This document shows positions 23,208 through 33,205 of a stretch of DNA of 35,099 nucleotides, in pieces. The DNA comes from an uncultured Verrucomicrobia subdivision 3 bacterium (GTDB lineage Bacteria > Verrucomicrobiota > Verrucomicrobiia > Limisphaerales > UBA11358). The notes under the pieces are model-generated. The model searched no databases. It saw only the letters and a program-made list of their open reading frames with translations, and was not told where the DNA came from. The translations under genes were made by a program, and so were the position numbers. The stretch spans positions 1 to 35,099 of the forward strand of contig CAIQKM010000122.1 of NCBI GenBank assembly GCA_903872345.1, read 5' to 3'. How positions within the stretch are numbered: the stretch's first letter is position 1; every line of letters begins with the position of its first letter.

Positions 23208-23465
23208 ATGGAAGCGAAGACAAAGACGATTGAAACATTTAAGTTGCACGCGAAAGACACCGGTTCTGCCGACGTGCAAATCGCCCTGCTCACGCAGCGC
23301 ATCAACCATTTGACCGAGCATTTGCAAGGGAACAAGAAAGACCACAGCTCCCGCCGTGGTCTGCTTGTGATGGTCGGCCAGCGCCGCCGTCTCCTGGATT
23401 ATCTCCAGAGCACCGATCTGAGCCGGTATCAGACGATCACCAAAAAGCTCAAACTCCGCAAGTAA
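23208..23465 (+). CDS. rpsO: 30S ribosomal protein S15
   Basis: Binds 16S rRNA helices 20-22 and starts assembly of the platform of the small subunit. The 85 residues contain the conserved [23 protein letters not shown] (17-39), [24 protein letters not shown] and the C-terminal [13 protein letters not shown]. It is three or four residues shorter than the Escherichia coli protein, mainly at the N-terminus. The rpsO-pnp order is conserved across many bacteria. ATG at 23208 lacks a ribosome binding site. Confidence 0.97.
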   Translation: MEAKTKTIETFKLHAKDTGSADVQIALLTQRINHLTEHLQGNKKDHSSRRGLLVMVGQRRRLLDYLQSTDLSRYQTITKKLKLRK

Positions 23466-23481
23466 TTGCCCATTTAGAATT

Positions 23482-23519
23482 TATGGAGGGCGCGGCGCGC
23501 TTTGCGCCGCCCTTCCATA
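23482..23519 (+). promoter_or_regulatory. Strong hairpin between rpsO and pnp
   Basis: TATGGAGGGC pairs with GCCCTTCCATA, and GGCGC with GCGCC, around a GCTTT loop, with a two-base bulge on the left and one on the right. No T-run follows, so it is not a classical terminator. In enterobacteria the same gap holds RNase III and RNase E processing sites that couple rpsO and pnp expression; a similar processing or stabilising role is inferred here. Confidence 0.65.
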
Positions 23520-23677
23520 CATAGTCCGGAACCGGCGTGTAAACGCGAGGCACCCTCTTCCTCAACCAATAATCTCGCAAAGAAAGCCCCGCTGCCTTCG
23601 GGAAATTTCATTCAGCTCCGAATCAAAGACTCTTCGGGGTTCACTGAAGTTCCTCTGGAGGCGGTGGATTACAAGTT

Positions 23678-25816
23678 ATGTCAGAAAAAATCACCGCCGC
23701 CATCGGCGACAAGCAAATTACCATTGAAACCGGCAAATTGGCCAAACAGGCCGATGGTGCCGTAACCGTGCAAATGGGCGAAACGATCGTGGTCGTTGCC
23801 GCCGTGGCCGCCACCAAGGCCAAAGACGGGCAGGACTTCTTCCCGCTCACCGTTGACTACCGCGAAAAAGCCGCCGCCGCCGGCAAGTTCCCCGGTGGCT
23901 ACTTCAAGCGCGAAGGCCGTCCGACCGAAAAGGAAATTCTCACCTGCCGCCTCACCGACCGCCCCATCCGCCCGCTCTTCCCGAAGGGCTGGTACAATGA
24001 AGTGCAGGTCCAGACCGTGCTCCTGAGCGCGGATGGCGAAAACGATCCCGATATTCTCAGCATCGTCGGCGCCAGCGCGGCGCTGATGGTCAGCGACATC
24101 CCCTGGGCCGGACCGCTCGGCGCCGTCCGCGTCGGTCGCATCGACGGCAAGTTCGTGGCCAACCCCACGCACGCCGAACAGGCCGAGAGCGATCTCGACC
24201 TCGTCTATGTCGGCAACGACAAAGACATTGTCATGTATGAAGGCGCCGCCGATGAAATCACCGAAGCCGACTTCAGCGCCGCGTTGAAATACGCGCAGGA
24301 AGTCATCCAGCCCCTGATCGCCGCGCAGAAGGAACTCGCCGCGAAAGCCGGCAAGCAAAAGCGCGCCATCACCCTCAAGATCGTTCCCGACGAAATCCTG
24401 GCCGATGCCAAGGCGCTCGCCGGCGACCGTTTTGTGCCCGCCCTGCTCACCCCCGGCAAGCTCAACCGCGAAGGCGCCTGCAACGCCATCAAGGACGAAG
24501 TCGGCGCGAAGCTCGTGGCGAAGTACGGGGCCGAAAAAGTCACGCCCTTTGTCATCAATGACGCATTCTATTACATCCAGAAGGAAGCCGTCCGCAGTCT
24601 GATCCTCGACAGCGGCAAGCGCCTGGACGGCCGTAATTTCGAACAGGTCCGCACGATCACCAGCGAAGTGGGCATTTTGCCCCGCGCCCACGGTTCGGCG
24701 CTGTTCGCCCGCGGCGAAACCCAGGCCGTCACCCTGGCCACCCTCGGCACCGGCGACGACACCCAGGAATTTGATTCCTACACCGGCGGCGAGAACCAGA
24801 AACGGTTCATCCTGCACTACAACTTCCCGAATTTCTCCGTCGGTGAAACCGGCCGCATCAGCGGTCCCGGCCGCCGCGAAATCGGCCACGGCGCCCTCGC
24901 CGAACGTTCCATCGAGCCGATGATCCCGCTCGACACCTATCCTTATGCCGTCCGCGTAACCAGCGAAATCATGGAATCCAACGGTTCCACCTCGATGGCC
25001 TCCGTTTGCGGCGGCACGCTGGCCCTCATGGATGCCGGTGTACCGATGATCCGCCCGGTCGCGGGCATCAGCGTCGGCATCTGCACCGAATACAGCGGCG
25101 ACAGTATCTCCAAGTACCAGCTCCTCACCGACATCATCGGCTGGGAAGACGCGTATTGCGACATGGATTGCAAGATCGCCGGCACCGAAAAAGGCATCAC
25201 CGGCTTCCAGCTCGATCTGAAGCTCAAGGGCCTGCCCCATGCCATCATGGACATCGCCGTGGAAAAGGCCCGCATCGCGCGCCTGGCCATCCTGGCGGAA
25301 ATGGCCAAGACCATTGCGGAACCCCGCAAGGACATCAGCAAGTACGCTCCCCGCATCCAGACCCTGAAGATTAACCCCGAGAAGATCGGCGCGATCATCG
25401 GACCCGGCGGCAAGAACATCAAGCGCCTCGTCGAAGAATCCGGTTGCGAAATCGACATCGAAGACGATGGCACGGTCAACATCTTCTCCGTCACGGCGGA
25501 AGGGATGAAGATCGCCGTGGATGCGATCAGCGGCATGACCAGCGAAGCCGAAATCGGCAAGATCTACCGCGGCAAAGTCGTGACGGTGAAAGAATTCGGC
25601 GCCTTCGTCGAATTCCTCCCCGGCAAGGACGGCCTGGTTCACATCAGCGAACTGGCCAACTTCCGCGTGAAGAAGACCGAAGACATCGTGAAAGTCGGCG
25701 ACGACATCACGGTGAAGTGCCTCGGCGTGGATGAAAAGGGCCGCGTGCGCCTCTCCCGCAAAGCCGCGATGGAAGATCGCGACAAGGAAGCGGCGGTCGA
25801 AGCGCCCCAGGCGTAA
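23678..25816 (+). CDS. pnp: Polyribonucleotide nucleotidyltransferase (PNPase)
   Basis: A phosphorolytic 3'-to-5' exoribonuclease and core of RNA degradation. The 712-residue product contains, in order, RNase PH domain 1 (about 1-140; [21 protein letters not shown] is its conserved block), an alpha-helical linker domain, RNase PH domain 2 (about 310-540) with [14 protein letters not shown], a KH domain with [10 protein letters not shown], and a C-terminal S1 domain ([33 protein letters not shown]). Length and order are normal. GGAGG lies 16 bases before the ATG and GGTGG about 10 bases before it, the best ribosome-binding candidates on any of the host genes here. Confidence 0.98.
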   Translation: MSEKITAAIGDKQITIETGKLAKQADGAVTVQMGETIVVVAAVAATKAKDGQDFFPLTVDYREKAAAAGKFPGGYFKREGRPTEKEILTCRLTDRPIRPLFPKGWYNEVQVQTVLLSADGENDPDILSIVGASAALMVSDIPWAGPLGAVRVGRIDGKFVANPTHAEQAESDLDLVYVGNDKDIVMYEGAADEITEADFSAALKYAQEVIQPLIAAQKELAAKAGKQKRAITLKIVPDEILADAKALAGDRFVPALLTPGKLNREGACNAIKDEVGAKLVAKYGAEKVTPFVINDAFYYIQKEAVRSLILDSGKRLDGRNFEQVRTITSEVGILPRAHGSALFARGETQAVTLATLGTGDDTQEFDSYTGGENQKRFILHYNFPNFSVGETGRISGPGRREIGHGALAERSIEPMIPLDTYPYAVRVTSEIMESNGSTSMASVCGGTLALMDAGVPMIRPVAGISVGICTEYSGDSISKYQLLTDIIGWEDAYCDMDCKIAGTEKGITGFQLDLKLKGLPHAIMDIAVEKARIARLAILAEMAKTIAEPRKDISKYAPRIQTLKINPEKIGAIIGPGGKNIKRLVEESGCEIDIEDDGTVNIFSVTAEGMKIAVDAISGMTSEAEIGKIYRGKVVTVKEFGAFVEFLPGKDGLVHISELANFRVKKTEDIVKVGDDITVKCLGVDEKGRVRLSRKAAMEDRDKEAAVEAPQA

Positions 25817-25837
25817 TTCGCAGCCAATAAATATTCC

Positions 25838-25869
25838 AAGCGCGGAAGGGAAACCTTCCGCGCTTTTTT
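25838..25869 (+). terminator. Rho-independent terminator after pnp
   Basis: A perfect 12-base stem, AAGCGCGGAAGG with CCTTCCGCGCTT, capped by a GAAA tetraloop and followed by a T-run interrupted by a single G. It ends the rpsO-pnp unit. Confidence 0.95.
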
Positions 25870-25996
25870 GTTTTTTTGCTATAACCGCCGCAGACGCCAC
25901 CGCGTCTCACCCGAATGTGGGATGCGAAAAAGATTCACATGCCGAATGGTTTAGCTACCCTGCCGTCCAAGGTTTAACACATTGTATTCACACTAT

Positions 25997-27328
25997 ATGA
26001 ATTATCGCGTGGTTGTTTGTTCATTTGCCGCCGCCGTATTGGCGGTTACGGGCTGCCGTACAACAGAAGAAAGCGCTGCTCCCAACGTGCCGCCGCCGGG
26101 CTTTGCCGCCCTGTTCAACGGCGCCGACCTCACCGGCTGGTGGGGCGCGAGCACGGAAGACCCCCGCAAGTATGAAGCCCTGCCCGCCGCCGATTTTCAG
26201 GCCAAACACGACGCCAGCCTCGCGGACATTCACCAGCATTGGTCCGTGAACCAAGGCGAACTGGTAAACGACGGCCAGGGCCTGTTTCTCACTACCGACA
26301 AGAACTACGGCGACTTTGAATTGTACGCCGATTACAAGACCGTGCCGCTGGCCGATAGCGGCATTTATCTGCGCGGCTGCCCGCAGGTGCAGATTTGGGA
26401 TTCCACCGAGCAGGACAAGTTTGCGCTGGGCGCGGACAAGGGCTCCGGCGGCCTATGGAACAATTCCCCCGGCGCGCCCGGCAAAGATCCGTTGGTCAAG
26501 GCGGACAAACCGTTTGGCCAGTGGAATCACGTGCATGTGATCATGACCGGTTCCCATGTCTGGGTGTGGCTCAACGGCAAGCAGACCGTCAACGGCGCGG
26601 TGCTGGAAAATTACTACGACCGCAAGTTACCCGTACCCAAATACGGTCCCATTCAATTGCAAACTCACGGCGGCGAAATCCGCTGGCGCAATCTGTTCAT
26701 CCGCGAAATCGGCAGCGACGAGGCGGATCAACGGTTGCGCGGCACCGATCCCGCCGGTTACCAGTCCGTCTTTAACGGCCGCGATTTCACCGGCTGGGCC
26801 GGGCCGCTGGACTGCTGCCGCGTGACCAATTCAGCCATCGTCTGGCAGTTGAAAAAGGGCGGCACGATTTATACCGCAGCGGAATACACCAACTTCAGCG
26901 TCCGCTTGGAATTCAAACTGCCGCCCGGCGGCAATAACGGTCTGGCCATCCGCTATCCCGGCCACGGCGACACCGCCTATCTTGGCATGTGCGAGTGTCA
27001 GGTGCTGGATGATAATTACGAACAAGCCACCGGCGACAAGATTGATCCCCGCCAGGCCCACGGCTCCGCCTATGGCATGGTGGCCGCGCTGCGCGGTTAC
27101 CAGCATCCCATTGGCGAATGGAATTACGAGGAAGTCACCGTCGTCGGTTCCAAAATCAAGGTGGATATGAACGGCACCGTCATTCTGGATTGCGACCTGG
27201 GTCCGGTGAAAACGTTCCTGCACGATTACGCGCATCCCGGCAAAGATCGCACCAGCGGGCATTTCGGCTTCGCCGGCCACAATGACCCGGTAATGTTCCG
27301 GAATATATCCATTCAATCGCTGCCCTGA
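25997..27328 (+). CDS. Tandem DUF1080 (3-keto-disaccharide hydrolase-type) lipoprotein
   Basis: From ATG at 25997 the 443-residue product has a lipoprotein signal: MNYRVVVCSFAAAVLAVTGC, with C20 as the lipidated residue. Two DUF1080 concanavalin-like domains follow. The first (about 35-235) has FAALFNGADLTGWWG and ADSGIYLRGCPQVQIWD; the second (about 250-443) has YQSVFNGRDFTGWAGPL and NNGLAIRYPG. Characterised members cleave or process 3-keto-glycosides made by a Gfo/Idh-type dehydrogenase. That partner is the next gene, 12 bases downstream. The protein is expected on the periplasmic face of a membrane. An in-frame TTG at 25982 is a less likely start. Substrate is unknown. Confidence 0.88.
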   Translation: MNYRVVVCSFAAAVLAVTGCRTTEESAAPNVPPPGFAALFNGADLTGWWGASTEDPRKYEALPAADFQAKHDASLADIHQHWSVNQGELVNDGQGLFLTTDKNYGDFELYADYKTVPLADSGIYLRGCPQVQIWDSTEQDKFALGADKGSGGLWNNSPGAPGKDPLVKADKPFGQWNHVHVIMTGSHVWVWLNGKQTVNGAVLENYYDRKLPVPKYGPIQLQTHGGEIRWRNLFIREIGSDEADQRLRGTDPAGYQSVFNGRDFTGWAGPLDCCRVTNSAIVWQLKKGGTIYTAAEYTNFSVRLEFKLPPGGNNGLAIRYPGHGDTAYLGMCECQVLDDNYEQATGDKIDPRQAHGSAYGMVAALRGYQHPIGEWNYEEVTVVGSKIKVDMNGTVILDCDLGPVKTFLHDYAHPGKDRTSGHFGFAGHNDPVMFRNISIQSLP

Positions 27329-27340
27329 CAGCCTTTCACC

Positions 27341-28675
27341 ATGATGCCCGCCCGCCCACATTCCCGCCGGTCATTTCTCAAAACCCTCGGCACCGCCACC
27401 GTGGCGGCGCCGTTCATGACGTCTGGGCTGCTGGCCAAACCGCCGCTCCGCCCGCTCCGGCACGCCAGCTTCGGCGCCAGCGGCATGGCCTGGGCCGACC
27501 TCACCGAGATCGCCAAACGCCCGGGCGTGGAAATCGTGGCCATTTGTGATGTGGACCGGAACCGCGCCGCCGAAGCATTGAAACAGTTTCCCAACGCCCG
27601 GTTTTATCAGGACTGGCGGGAATTGCTGGAACGCGAGGAACACAATATTGATTCCGTCAACGTCTCCACCCCCGACCACATGCACGCGCCCATTGGCGTC
27701 ACGGCGATGCAATTGGGCAAACATGTCTATGGCCAGAAACCGCTCGCACATGACCTTTATGAAGTGCGCCGAATGACCGAAATTGCCCGGCATCAGGGCG
27801 TGGTCACGCAGATGGGCATTCAGATTCATTCCTCGGTCTATTACCGGCTGGCGGTTCGTATCATCCAGGATGGCGTCATTGGCAAGATCAAGGAAGTGCA
27901 TTCGTGGTGCCCCAAGTCCTGGGGCGATTTCTCGGCCCGGCCGGAACGATCGGATGCCGTGCCGGCGGAGTTCAATTGGGATCTGTGGCTCGGCGTGTGC
28001 GCGGAACGTCCGTTCATCGGCGACGCCTATTATCACCCGTCCAACTGGCGCAAACGCTTGGATTTCGGCACCGGCACGCTGGGCGACATGGGCTGCCATA
28101 TCTTTGACCCGGTGTTTGAGGCCATTGGCCTGACGACGGTTTTAACCGTCCGTTCCGACAGCCCGCCACCCAATGAATATAATTGGCCGCTGAACGGAAA
28201 AATTCATTACACCTTCGCCGGCACCCGCCGCACGGAAGGCAAAACCCTGCCCGTGACCTGGTACGACGGCACGGCGCATGTTCCCGCCGAAGTGCTGGCC
28301 TTGCTCGATGGCCAGGAAGCGCCGGATACCGGTTCCATTATCATCGGCACCAAGGGCGTCATGGCCCTGCCGCACTATGAAGTGCCGATCCTGTATCCCG
28401 CCGCGCAATTCAAGGATTTCAAATTCCCCAAATTGCAGGGTGCCAACCATTGGGGGCAATTCGTGGAAGCCTGTCAGGGCCGGGGCAAAACCACGGCGAA
28501 TTTTGCGTATGCCGGTCCGCTGACCGAAGCCGTGCTGTTGGGCAGCGTGGCGCTGCGGTTTCCCCAAACCACCCTGGAATGGAACAGCCATCGGCTGCAA
28601 TTTGGCCTGAAGGATGCCAATGCTTTTGTCCGGCGGGATTATCGCAAGGGATGGGAAGTAAAAGGACTGAGTTGA
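27341..28675 (+). CDS. Tat-exported Gfo/Idh/MocA family oxidoreductase
   Basis: The 444-residue product begins with a twin-arginine signal, HSRRSFLKTLGTATVAAP (R9-R10), so it is exported folded with its cofactor. The nucleotide-binding fold has FGASGMAW (44-51), a relaxed GxGxxG, and VAICDVD (66-72). The family signature reads GQKPLAHDLYE (131-141), with Q where many members have E before the catalytic K133. The C-terminal domain has WDLWLGV and DFGTGTLGDMGCHIFD, whose His is the usual active-site residue. These enzymes oxidise or reduce sugars with NAD(P); with the DUF1080 neighbour a 3-keto-glycoside pathway is the best inference. Confidence 0.92.
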   Translation: MMPARPHSRRSFLKTLGTATVAAPFMTSGLLAKPPLRPLRHASFGASGMAWADLTEIAKRPGVEIVAICDVDRNRAAEALKQFPNARFYQDWRELLEREEHNIDSVNVSTPDHMHAPIGVTAMQLGKHVYGQKPLAHDLYEVRRMTEIARHQGVVTQMGIQIHSSVYYRLAVRIIQDGVIGKIKEVHSWCPKSWGDFSARPERSDAVPAEFNWDLWLGVCAERPFIGDAYYHPSNWRKRLDFGTGTLGDMGCHIFDPVFEAIGLTTVLTVRSDSPPPNEYNWPLNGKIHYTFAGTRRTEGKTLPVTWYDGTAHVPAEVLALLDGQEAPDTGSIIIGTKGVMALPHYEVPILYPAAQFKDFKFPKLQGANHWGQFVEACQGRGKTTANFAYAGPLTEAVLLGSVALRFPQTTLEWNSHRLQFGLKDANAFVRRDYRKGWEVKGLS

Positions 28676-28932
28676 TACAGACACCCATCAACCGTCCGCC
28701 TAGCTCTGCGCGGAAGGTGCCGGGTGAAGTATTATCCTCATTTTGCTGATTTAAACGTCTTGGGATGTCACGTCATACATAAGTGACAAGAATCGAGACC
28801 CGCCGTTCAATAAATCACAACCAGTTAATAGCGAACAGCAAGCCATCATTCCAACCTCTTACATCTCCCGCCAAAACTAATAATCCACCATGACCATCAG
28901 CCTGCCCTGCCCGTTTAACTTTTCTTTGGGGC

Positions 28933-28961
28933 TTGACGTATTCCACGACGATCACTACCTT
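28933..28961 (+). promoter_or_regulatory. Possible nusA operon promoter
   Basis: TTGACG (28933-28938) and TACCTT (28956-28961) are 17 bases apart. The -35 has one mismatch; the -10 is weak with three. An AT-rich run lies just upstream of the -35. Transcription would begin near 28968, before the two leader hairpins. Confidence 0.35.
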
Positions 28962-29005
28962 CTTTGAATTAAGCGGTAAACTGAGCTGGTTTCGGCCAGC
29001 GTTGC

Positions 29006-29039
29006 AAAAGTCGGAGACAAAAGTCTTTCCGACTTTTTT
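29006..29039 (+). terminator. Terminator-like hairpin in the nusA leader, possible attenuator
   Basis: AAAAGTCGGA (29006-29015) pairs with TCCGACTTTT (29028-29037), with inner GAC-GTC pairs, and six T follow from 29034. It lies 43 bases before the nusA ATG. A second hairpin, GCTGG-TTTCGG-CCAGC, precedes it at 28985-29000. It could end a transcript of about 70 bases or control read-through into nusA. Confidence 0.7.
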
Positions 29040-29082
29040 GTTCGCTGGATACAAACACCGCGAGCGTCAAAATTTTGATCGC

Positions 29083-30360
29083 ATGAATGCAGACTTTATA
29101 GCCGGACTGGAATTCTGGGAACGGGAAAAAGGCATCAGCCGCGAAACCCTCATGGCCGCGGTTCAAGAAGCCTTGTTGTCGGCTGCCAAGAAGGCGGTCG
29201 GGCCCGCCCGCGAACTCCGCGTGGACATTGACCAGAAGAGCGGCGACATCCGCGCCTTCGCCAAGCTCATCGTGGCAGATCGAGTGATCTCCCAGCACGA
29301 TCAGATTTCCGTGTTTGACGCCCGGCGCATCAAGCCCGAAGCCAAGGTGGGTGACGAAGTTGAAAAAGAAGTGACCCCGGCCGGCTTCGGCCGCATTGCG
29401 GCCCAGTACGCCAAGCAGGCGCTCATGCAAAAGGTCCGTCAGGCTGAAAAAGCCATGATCATGACGGAATACAAGGACCGTGTGGGCGATATCGTCAGCG
29501 GCACCGTCCGTCGTTTTGACCGTTCCGACGTGATTCTGGACCTCGGCAAGTACGAAGGTCTGATGCCGAACAAGGAACGCGTACCCACCGAAGAGTATCA
29601 GGTCGGCGAACGCATCCGCTGCTACGTCAAAGCCGTGCAGGAAGGCCCGCATGGCCCCGAAATCATCCTGTCCCGCGCTGACACCCGTTTTATCGTCAAG
29701 CTGTTCCAATTGGAAGTATCCGAAATCAACGACGGCACCATCGAGATCAAGGGCATTGCCCGCGAACCCGGTTTCCGCACGAAGATGGCGGTTTATTCCC
29801 GTGATTCCAAAGTGGATCCGGTTGGCGCCTGCGTCGGCCTGCGCGGCCAGCGCGTCAAGAACATCGTTCGCGAGCTGAACAACGAAAAGGTGGACGTCAT
29901 TCCGTGGTCCTCGGACATCAAGTCCTTTGTCACGAAAGCGTTGGAACCGGCCAAGCTGCGGAGCATTGAGGCCGACGACGTCCGCAAGCGCCTGAAAATC
30001 CTCGTCGCCGAGGATCAATTGTCGCTCGCCATTGGCAAGCGCGGCCAAAATGCCCGCCTCACCTCCCGCCTGACGGGTTGGGAAGTGGACATTGACGCCG
30101 AGCACATCGTCACCAAGGGTTTTGATGAAAAGGTGGCCGAAGCCGTGGCGCAGATTGCGCTGATTCCCGGCATCACCCGCGAACAGGCGGATGCGCTGGT
30201 GCATGTGGGCATTTTCCGGCTGGAAGATTTGCTGGCCGTTCAACCTGGCGACCTAGCGGACATTCCCGAGATTGGCGCCAGTGAAACGGCCATTTTGCAG
30301 GCGGCCCAGGCCGAAGCGGCGCGCCGCACGGTGCAGGTGGGTGATTCCGCCGCGAGTTAG
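29083..30360 (+). CDS. nusA: Transcription termination/antitermination factor NusA
   Basis: Binds RNA polymerase and nascent RNA and modulates pausing and intrinsic termination. From ATG at 29083 the 425 residues give the N-terminal polymerase-binding domain (1-125), an S1 domain with GDIVSGTVRRFDRSDVILDLG, two KH domains including DPVGACVGLRGQRVKNIVREL and LSLAIGKRGQNARLTSRLTGW, and a short helix-hairpin-helix C-terminal region (IPGITREQADALVHVGIFRLEDLLA). The frame is open to 28933, but those residues cover the leader hairpins. It is the first gene of nusA-infB-rbfA-nrnA; the ylxR gene often found after nusA is missing. Confidence 0.96.
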   Translation: MNADFIAGLEFWEREKGISRETLMAAVQEALLSAAKKAVGPARELRVDIDQKSGDIRAFAKLIVADRVISQHDQISVFDARRIKPEAKVGDEVEKEVTPAGFGRIAAQYAKQALMQKVRQAEKAMIMTEYKDRVGDIVSGTVRRFDRSDVILDLGKYEGLMPNKERVPTEEYQVGERIRCYVKAVQEGPHGPEIILSRADTRFIVKLFQLEVSEINDGTIEIKGIAREPGFRTKMAVYSRDSKVDPVGACVGLRGQRVKNIVRELNNEKVDVIPWSSDIKSFVTKALEPAKLRSIEADDVRKRLKILVAEDQLSLAIGKRGQNARLTSRLTGWEVDIDAEHIVTKGFDEKVAEAVAQIALIPGITREQADALVHVGIFRLEDLLAVQPGDLADIPEIGASETAILQAAQAEAARRTVQVGDSAAS

Positions 30361-30458
30361 TTGATTTGTTATGGTGCAAACCAGAATAGTTTTGGTTTTT
30401 GTTATTTGAGTCATGACGGCGAATTGCACATTTCGTCCCGTGGCAATGAAAAAGATTT

Positions 30459-33122
30459 ATGCCCGTTCGTATATACGACATTGCGAAGAAACTTGGCATC
30501 GAGAGCAAAGACGTGCTCCTGATCGCCAAGGACTTGCGCATTGCCGCCGCCAAAGTCCCCTCCAGTTCGCTTGATAAGATCAGTGCCGAGTGGCTCGAAG
30601 AGGAAATCATCAAATCGCGGCCTGATATCGCCGCCCGGCTGGCCAGCCCGCACGTTGCGGAGCCCCCCAAACCAGCCCCCGTTGAGGAAAAGATCCTGAT
30701 CATTTCCGCCCCGCCGGCACCCGCCCCACAACCCGTGGCCGCAGCGGCCCCGGTCGCCCCGGTGGCAACCCCGCCGGAACCGCCGCCAGCCGTCGAAACC
30801 AAATCCGCCCAAACGGACGGAGTTGCGCCCGCACCCGCCGCGCCCGCCGTGGCCACCGTGGCCGAGCCGGCGCCAGTTGTTATTTCTCCGGTGGAATCCA
30901 AGCCCGCCGCTCCGGCGGTGACGGTTCCGCCCGCCGCGCCCGCCGCTGCCGCTCCGGCGGCGGCCCCGGTGACCCCGCCCCCGGCGCCGAAGCCGGTGGT
31001 TTCCGCCCAACCCGCCGCGCCGGCCGCCCCCGCCGTTCCGCCCGCGCCCATTTACCCGGCCAAACCGCAGATCGGCGAACTGGTCGGCCGCATCCAATTG
31101 CCCGTCCGCCCGTCCTCCTCCCGTCCCGGTGACCGCAGTGGCGACCGCGGCGTGGTCGGTGGCAACCAGCAGCGGCCCCAGCAAGGCGGCCGCCCCGGTG
31201 GCCCGCCGCAGCGCAATGACGGCCGCCCGCAATATCAGCAGCGCGGTCGCGATGGCCGGCCGATTCAGCAGCAACAGCCGCCGCCCCGGCCCGCCCAGCC
31301 GCAGACGCCCAAGATTAACCTGCCCACGGATGCGCAGGTCATCTCCCTCAAACCGCCGATCGTCGTTCGCGCCCTGGCCGAAGCCTTGAAGCAGCGCCCC
31401 TTCACCATCATCGCCGAACTGATGAAGCTGAAGGTCATGGCCACGGTGAACCAGGCCATTGATGAAAAGATCGCCGTGCAGATTGCCGCCCATTACGGCT
31501 ATCGCTTTGAAGCGGAAAAACGCGCCAAGGGCGAAGGCGTGGTCCATTCCCAGGTCAAGAAGCTGGAACTGGACATGGACGACAAGCCGGAAGAACTCAA
31601 GCCGCGTCCGCCGGTCGTGACCATCATGGGTCACGTGGATCATGGCAAGACCTCCCTGCTCGACGTCATCCGCAAAGCCAGTGTCGCGGCCGGCGAAGCC
31701 GGCGGCATCACCCAGCACATCGGCGCCTACACCATTTCCGTGCCGCATCCCGAACGCAAGTCGGAGCTGGCCCAGATCACCTTCCTCGACACCCCCGGCC
31801 ATGCGGCCTTCAGCTCCATGCGCGCCCGCGGCGCCAACGTCACCGACATTGTGGTGCTCGTGGTCGCCGCCAACGACGGCGTAATGCCCCAGACCCTGGA
31901 AGCCCTCGCCCATGCGAAGGCCGCCAAGGTGCCCATCCTCGTCGCCATCAACAAGTGCGACCATCCGAACGCCAACCCGCTCAAGGTCCGCCAGCAATTG
32001 CAGGAAAAGGGCCTCGTGCCGGACGATTGGGGCGGTGATACCATTTACGTGGAATGTTCCGCGCTCACCAAGCAGGGCATTGACAAGTTGTTGGAAATGA
32101 TCCTGCTCCAGGCCGACTTGCTGGAGTTGAAGGCGAACCCCAACCGCAATGCCAAGGGCAACGTCATTGAATCCGGCGTCTCCCCCGGCGGTCCGACCGC
32201 CACCGTGCTGGTGCGCAAAGGCACCCTGCACCTGGGCGATGTCGTGATCTGCGGCGAGTTCTACGGCAAGGTCCGCGCCCTCATCAACGAGGAAGGCCAG
32301 CGGCTCAAGGAAGCCGCCCCGTCCGTGGCCGTCAGCGTGCTCGGTTTGAACGGTGTGCCCGAAGCCGGCTGGGAATTCAGCTGCGTGGAGGATGAAAAAG
32401 CCGCCCGCGCCCTCGCCGAAGAACGCGCCATGGAAGCCAAGAGCCAGAATCTCGAAAGCCGCTCGAAGGTCACGCTGGAAAACCTCTTTGCGTCCCTCGA
32501 AGCCGCCCAGAGCAAAGTTCTGCGCGTGGTCGTCAAGGCCGACACCCAGGGCTCCGTCGAAGCCATCGTGGACGCCATCAAGAAGATTGATTCGGACAAG
32601 GTTTCCCTCGAAATCCTGCACAGCGACGTCGGCACCATCACCGAAAACGACGTGGCGCTGGCCTCCGCCTCCTCGGCCGTCATCCTCGGGTTTCACACCC
32701 GGCTGGACAGCACGGCGGCGGAAAAAGCCAAGCACACGGGCGTGCAGATCAAACTGTACGCGATCATCTATGAACTGATTGATCACGTGAAGGACGCCAT
32801 GGCCGGCCTGCTGGATCCGGATCTGAAGGAAACCGTCATCGGCTCGGCGGAAGTCCGCCAGGTATTCGAACTGTCCAAGGGCGCGCCCGTGGCCGGTTGC
32901 ATGATCGCCAGCGGCCGCATCGTTCGCGGCAAAGTCCGCGTCCGCCGCCGCAAAGACATCATTTTCGAAGGCGTCACCCAGTCGCTCCGCCGGTTCCAGG
33001 ACGAAGTCAACGAAGTCCGCGCCGGTATGGAATGCGGTATCCGCCTGGAATCCTTTGGCGAATTCCAAGTCGGTGACTTCATCGAGTGTTACATCATTGA
33101 AAAAACCGCGGCCCGGTTGTGA
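30459..33122 (+). CDS. infB: Translation initiation factor IF-2
   Basis: A GTPase that brings initiator tRNA to the 30S subunit and promotes subunit joining. The 887-residue product starts with an IF2_N domain ([20 protein letters not shown]), then a Pro/Ala-rich linker (about 68-205) and an Arg/Gly/Gln-rich linker (about 213-285), and a second IF2_N-like segment (about 300-350). The G domain has GHVDHGKT (391-398), [10 protein letters not shown] (415-424), DTPGH (444-448) and NKCD (498-501). Domains II, III and C2 follow to the end ([12 protein letters not shown]). The linkers vary between species and are likely disordered. It follows nusA after 98 bases. Confidence 0.98.
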   Translation: MPVRIYDIAKKLGIESKDVLLIAKDLRIAAAKVPSSSLDKISAEWLEEEIIKSRPDIAARLASPHVAEPPKPAPVEEKILIISAPPAPAPQPVAAAAPVAPVATPPEPPPAVETKSAQTDGVAPAPAAPAVATVAEPAPVVISPVESKPAAPAVTVPPAAPAAAAPAAAPVTPPPAPKPVVSAQPAAPAAPAVPPAPIYPAKPQIGELVGRIQLPVRPSSSRPGDRSGDRGVVGGNQQRPQQGGRPGGPPQRNDGRPQYQQRGRDGRPIQQQQPPPRPAQPQTPKINLPTDAQVISLKPPIVVRALAEALKQRPFTIIAELMKLKVMATVNQAIDEKIAVQIAAHYGYRFEAEKRAKGEGVVHSQVKKLELDMDDKPEELKPRPPVVTIMGHVDHGKTSLLDVIRKASVAAGEAGGITQHIGAYTISVPHPERKSELAQITFLDTPGHAAFSSMRARGANVTDIVVLVVAANDGVMPQTLEALAHAKAAKVPILVAINKCDHPNANPLKVRQQLQEKGLVPDDWGGDTIYVECSALTKQGIDKLLEMILLQADLLELKANPNRNAKGNVIESGVSPGGPTATVLVRKGTLHLGDVVICGEFYGKVRALINEEGQRLKEAAPSVAVSVLGLNGVPEAGWEFSCVEDEKAARALAEERAMEAKSQNLESRSKVTLENLFASLEAAQSKVLRVVVKADTQGSVEAIVDAIKKIDSDKVSLEILHSDVGTITENDVALASASSAVILGFHTRLDSTAAEKAKHTGVQIKLYAIIYELIDHVKDAMAGLLDPDLKETVIGSAEVRQVFELSKGAPVAGCMIASGRIVRGKVRVRRRKDIIFEGVTQSLRRFQDEVNEVRAGMECGIRLESFGEFQVGDFIECYIIEKTAARL

Positions 33123-33205
33123 AACCCCGATCCGATTCATTGCCGCCCCGGGGGTTCGCCTCCGGCGGCGGCGGTTTTGCAAAAAACACCGCCACCCATT
33201 AAGCC

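Larger units (their letters stand above)
28676..29082. other. Intergenic region and leader upstream of nusA
   Basis: About 400 bases without a gene. Bases 28676-28930 show one inverted repeat, TGTCAC (28766-28771) and GTGACA (28783-28788), and nothing else recognisable. The last 150 bases hold a promoter-like site and two hairpins, listed separately. No rimP and no tRNA is present. Confidence 0.6.

Noticed and set aside
23681..25900. A 739-codon open frame antisense to pnp
   Set aside because: It mirrors the pnp codons and has the Phe/Gly/Asp-rich composition typical of a shadow frame; pnp is certain.
30377..30400. AAACCA...TGGTTTTT hairpin between nusA and infB as a terminator
   Set aside because: Only six weak base pairs; infB has no other obvious promoter and is expected to be co-transcribed.
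30411..33182. A 923-codon open frame antisense to infB
   Set aside because: Same reason; the region opposite the Pro/Ala linker reads as Gly/Arg repeats.
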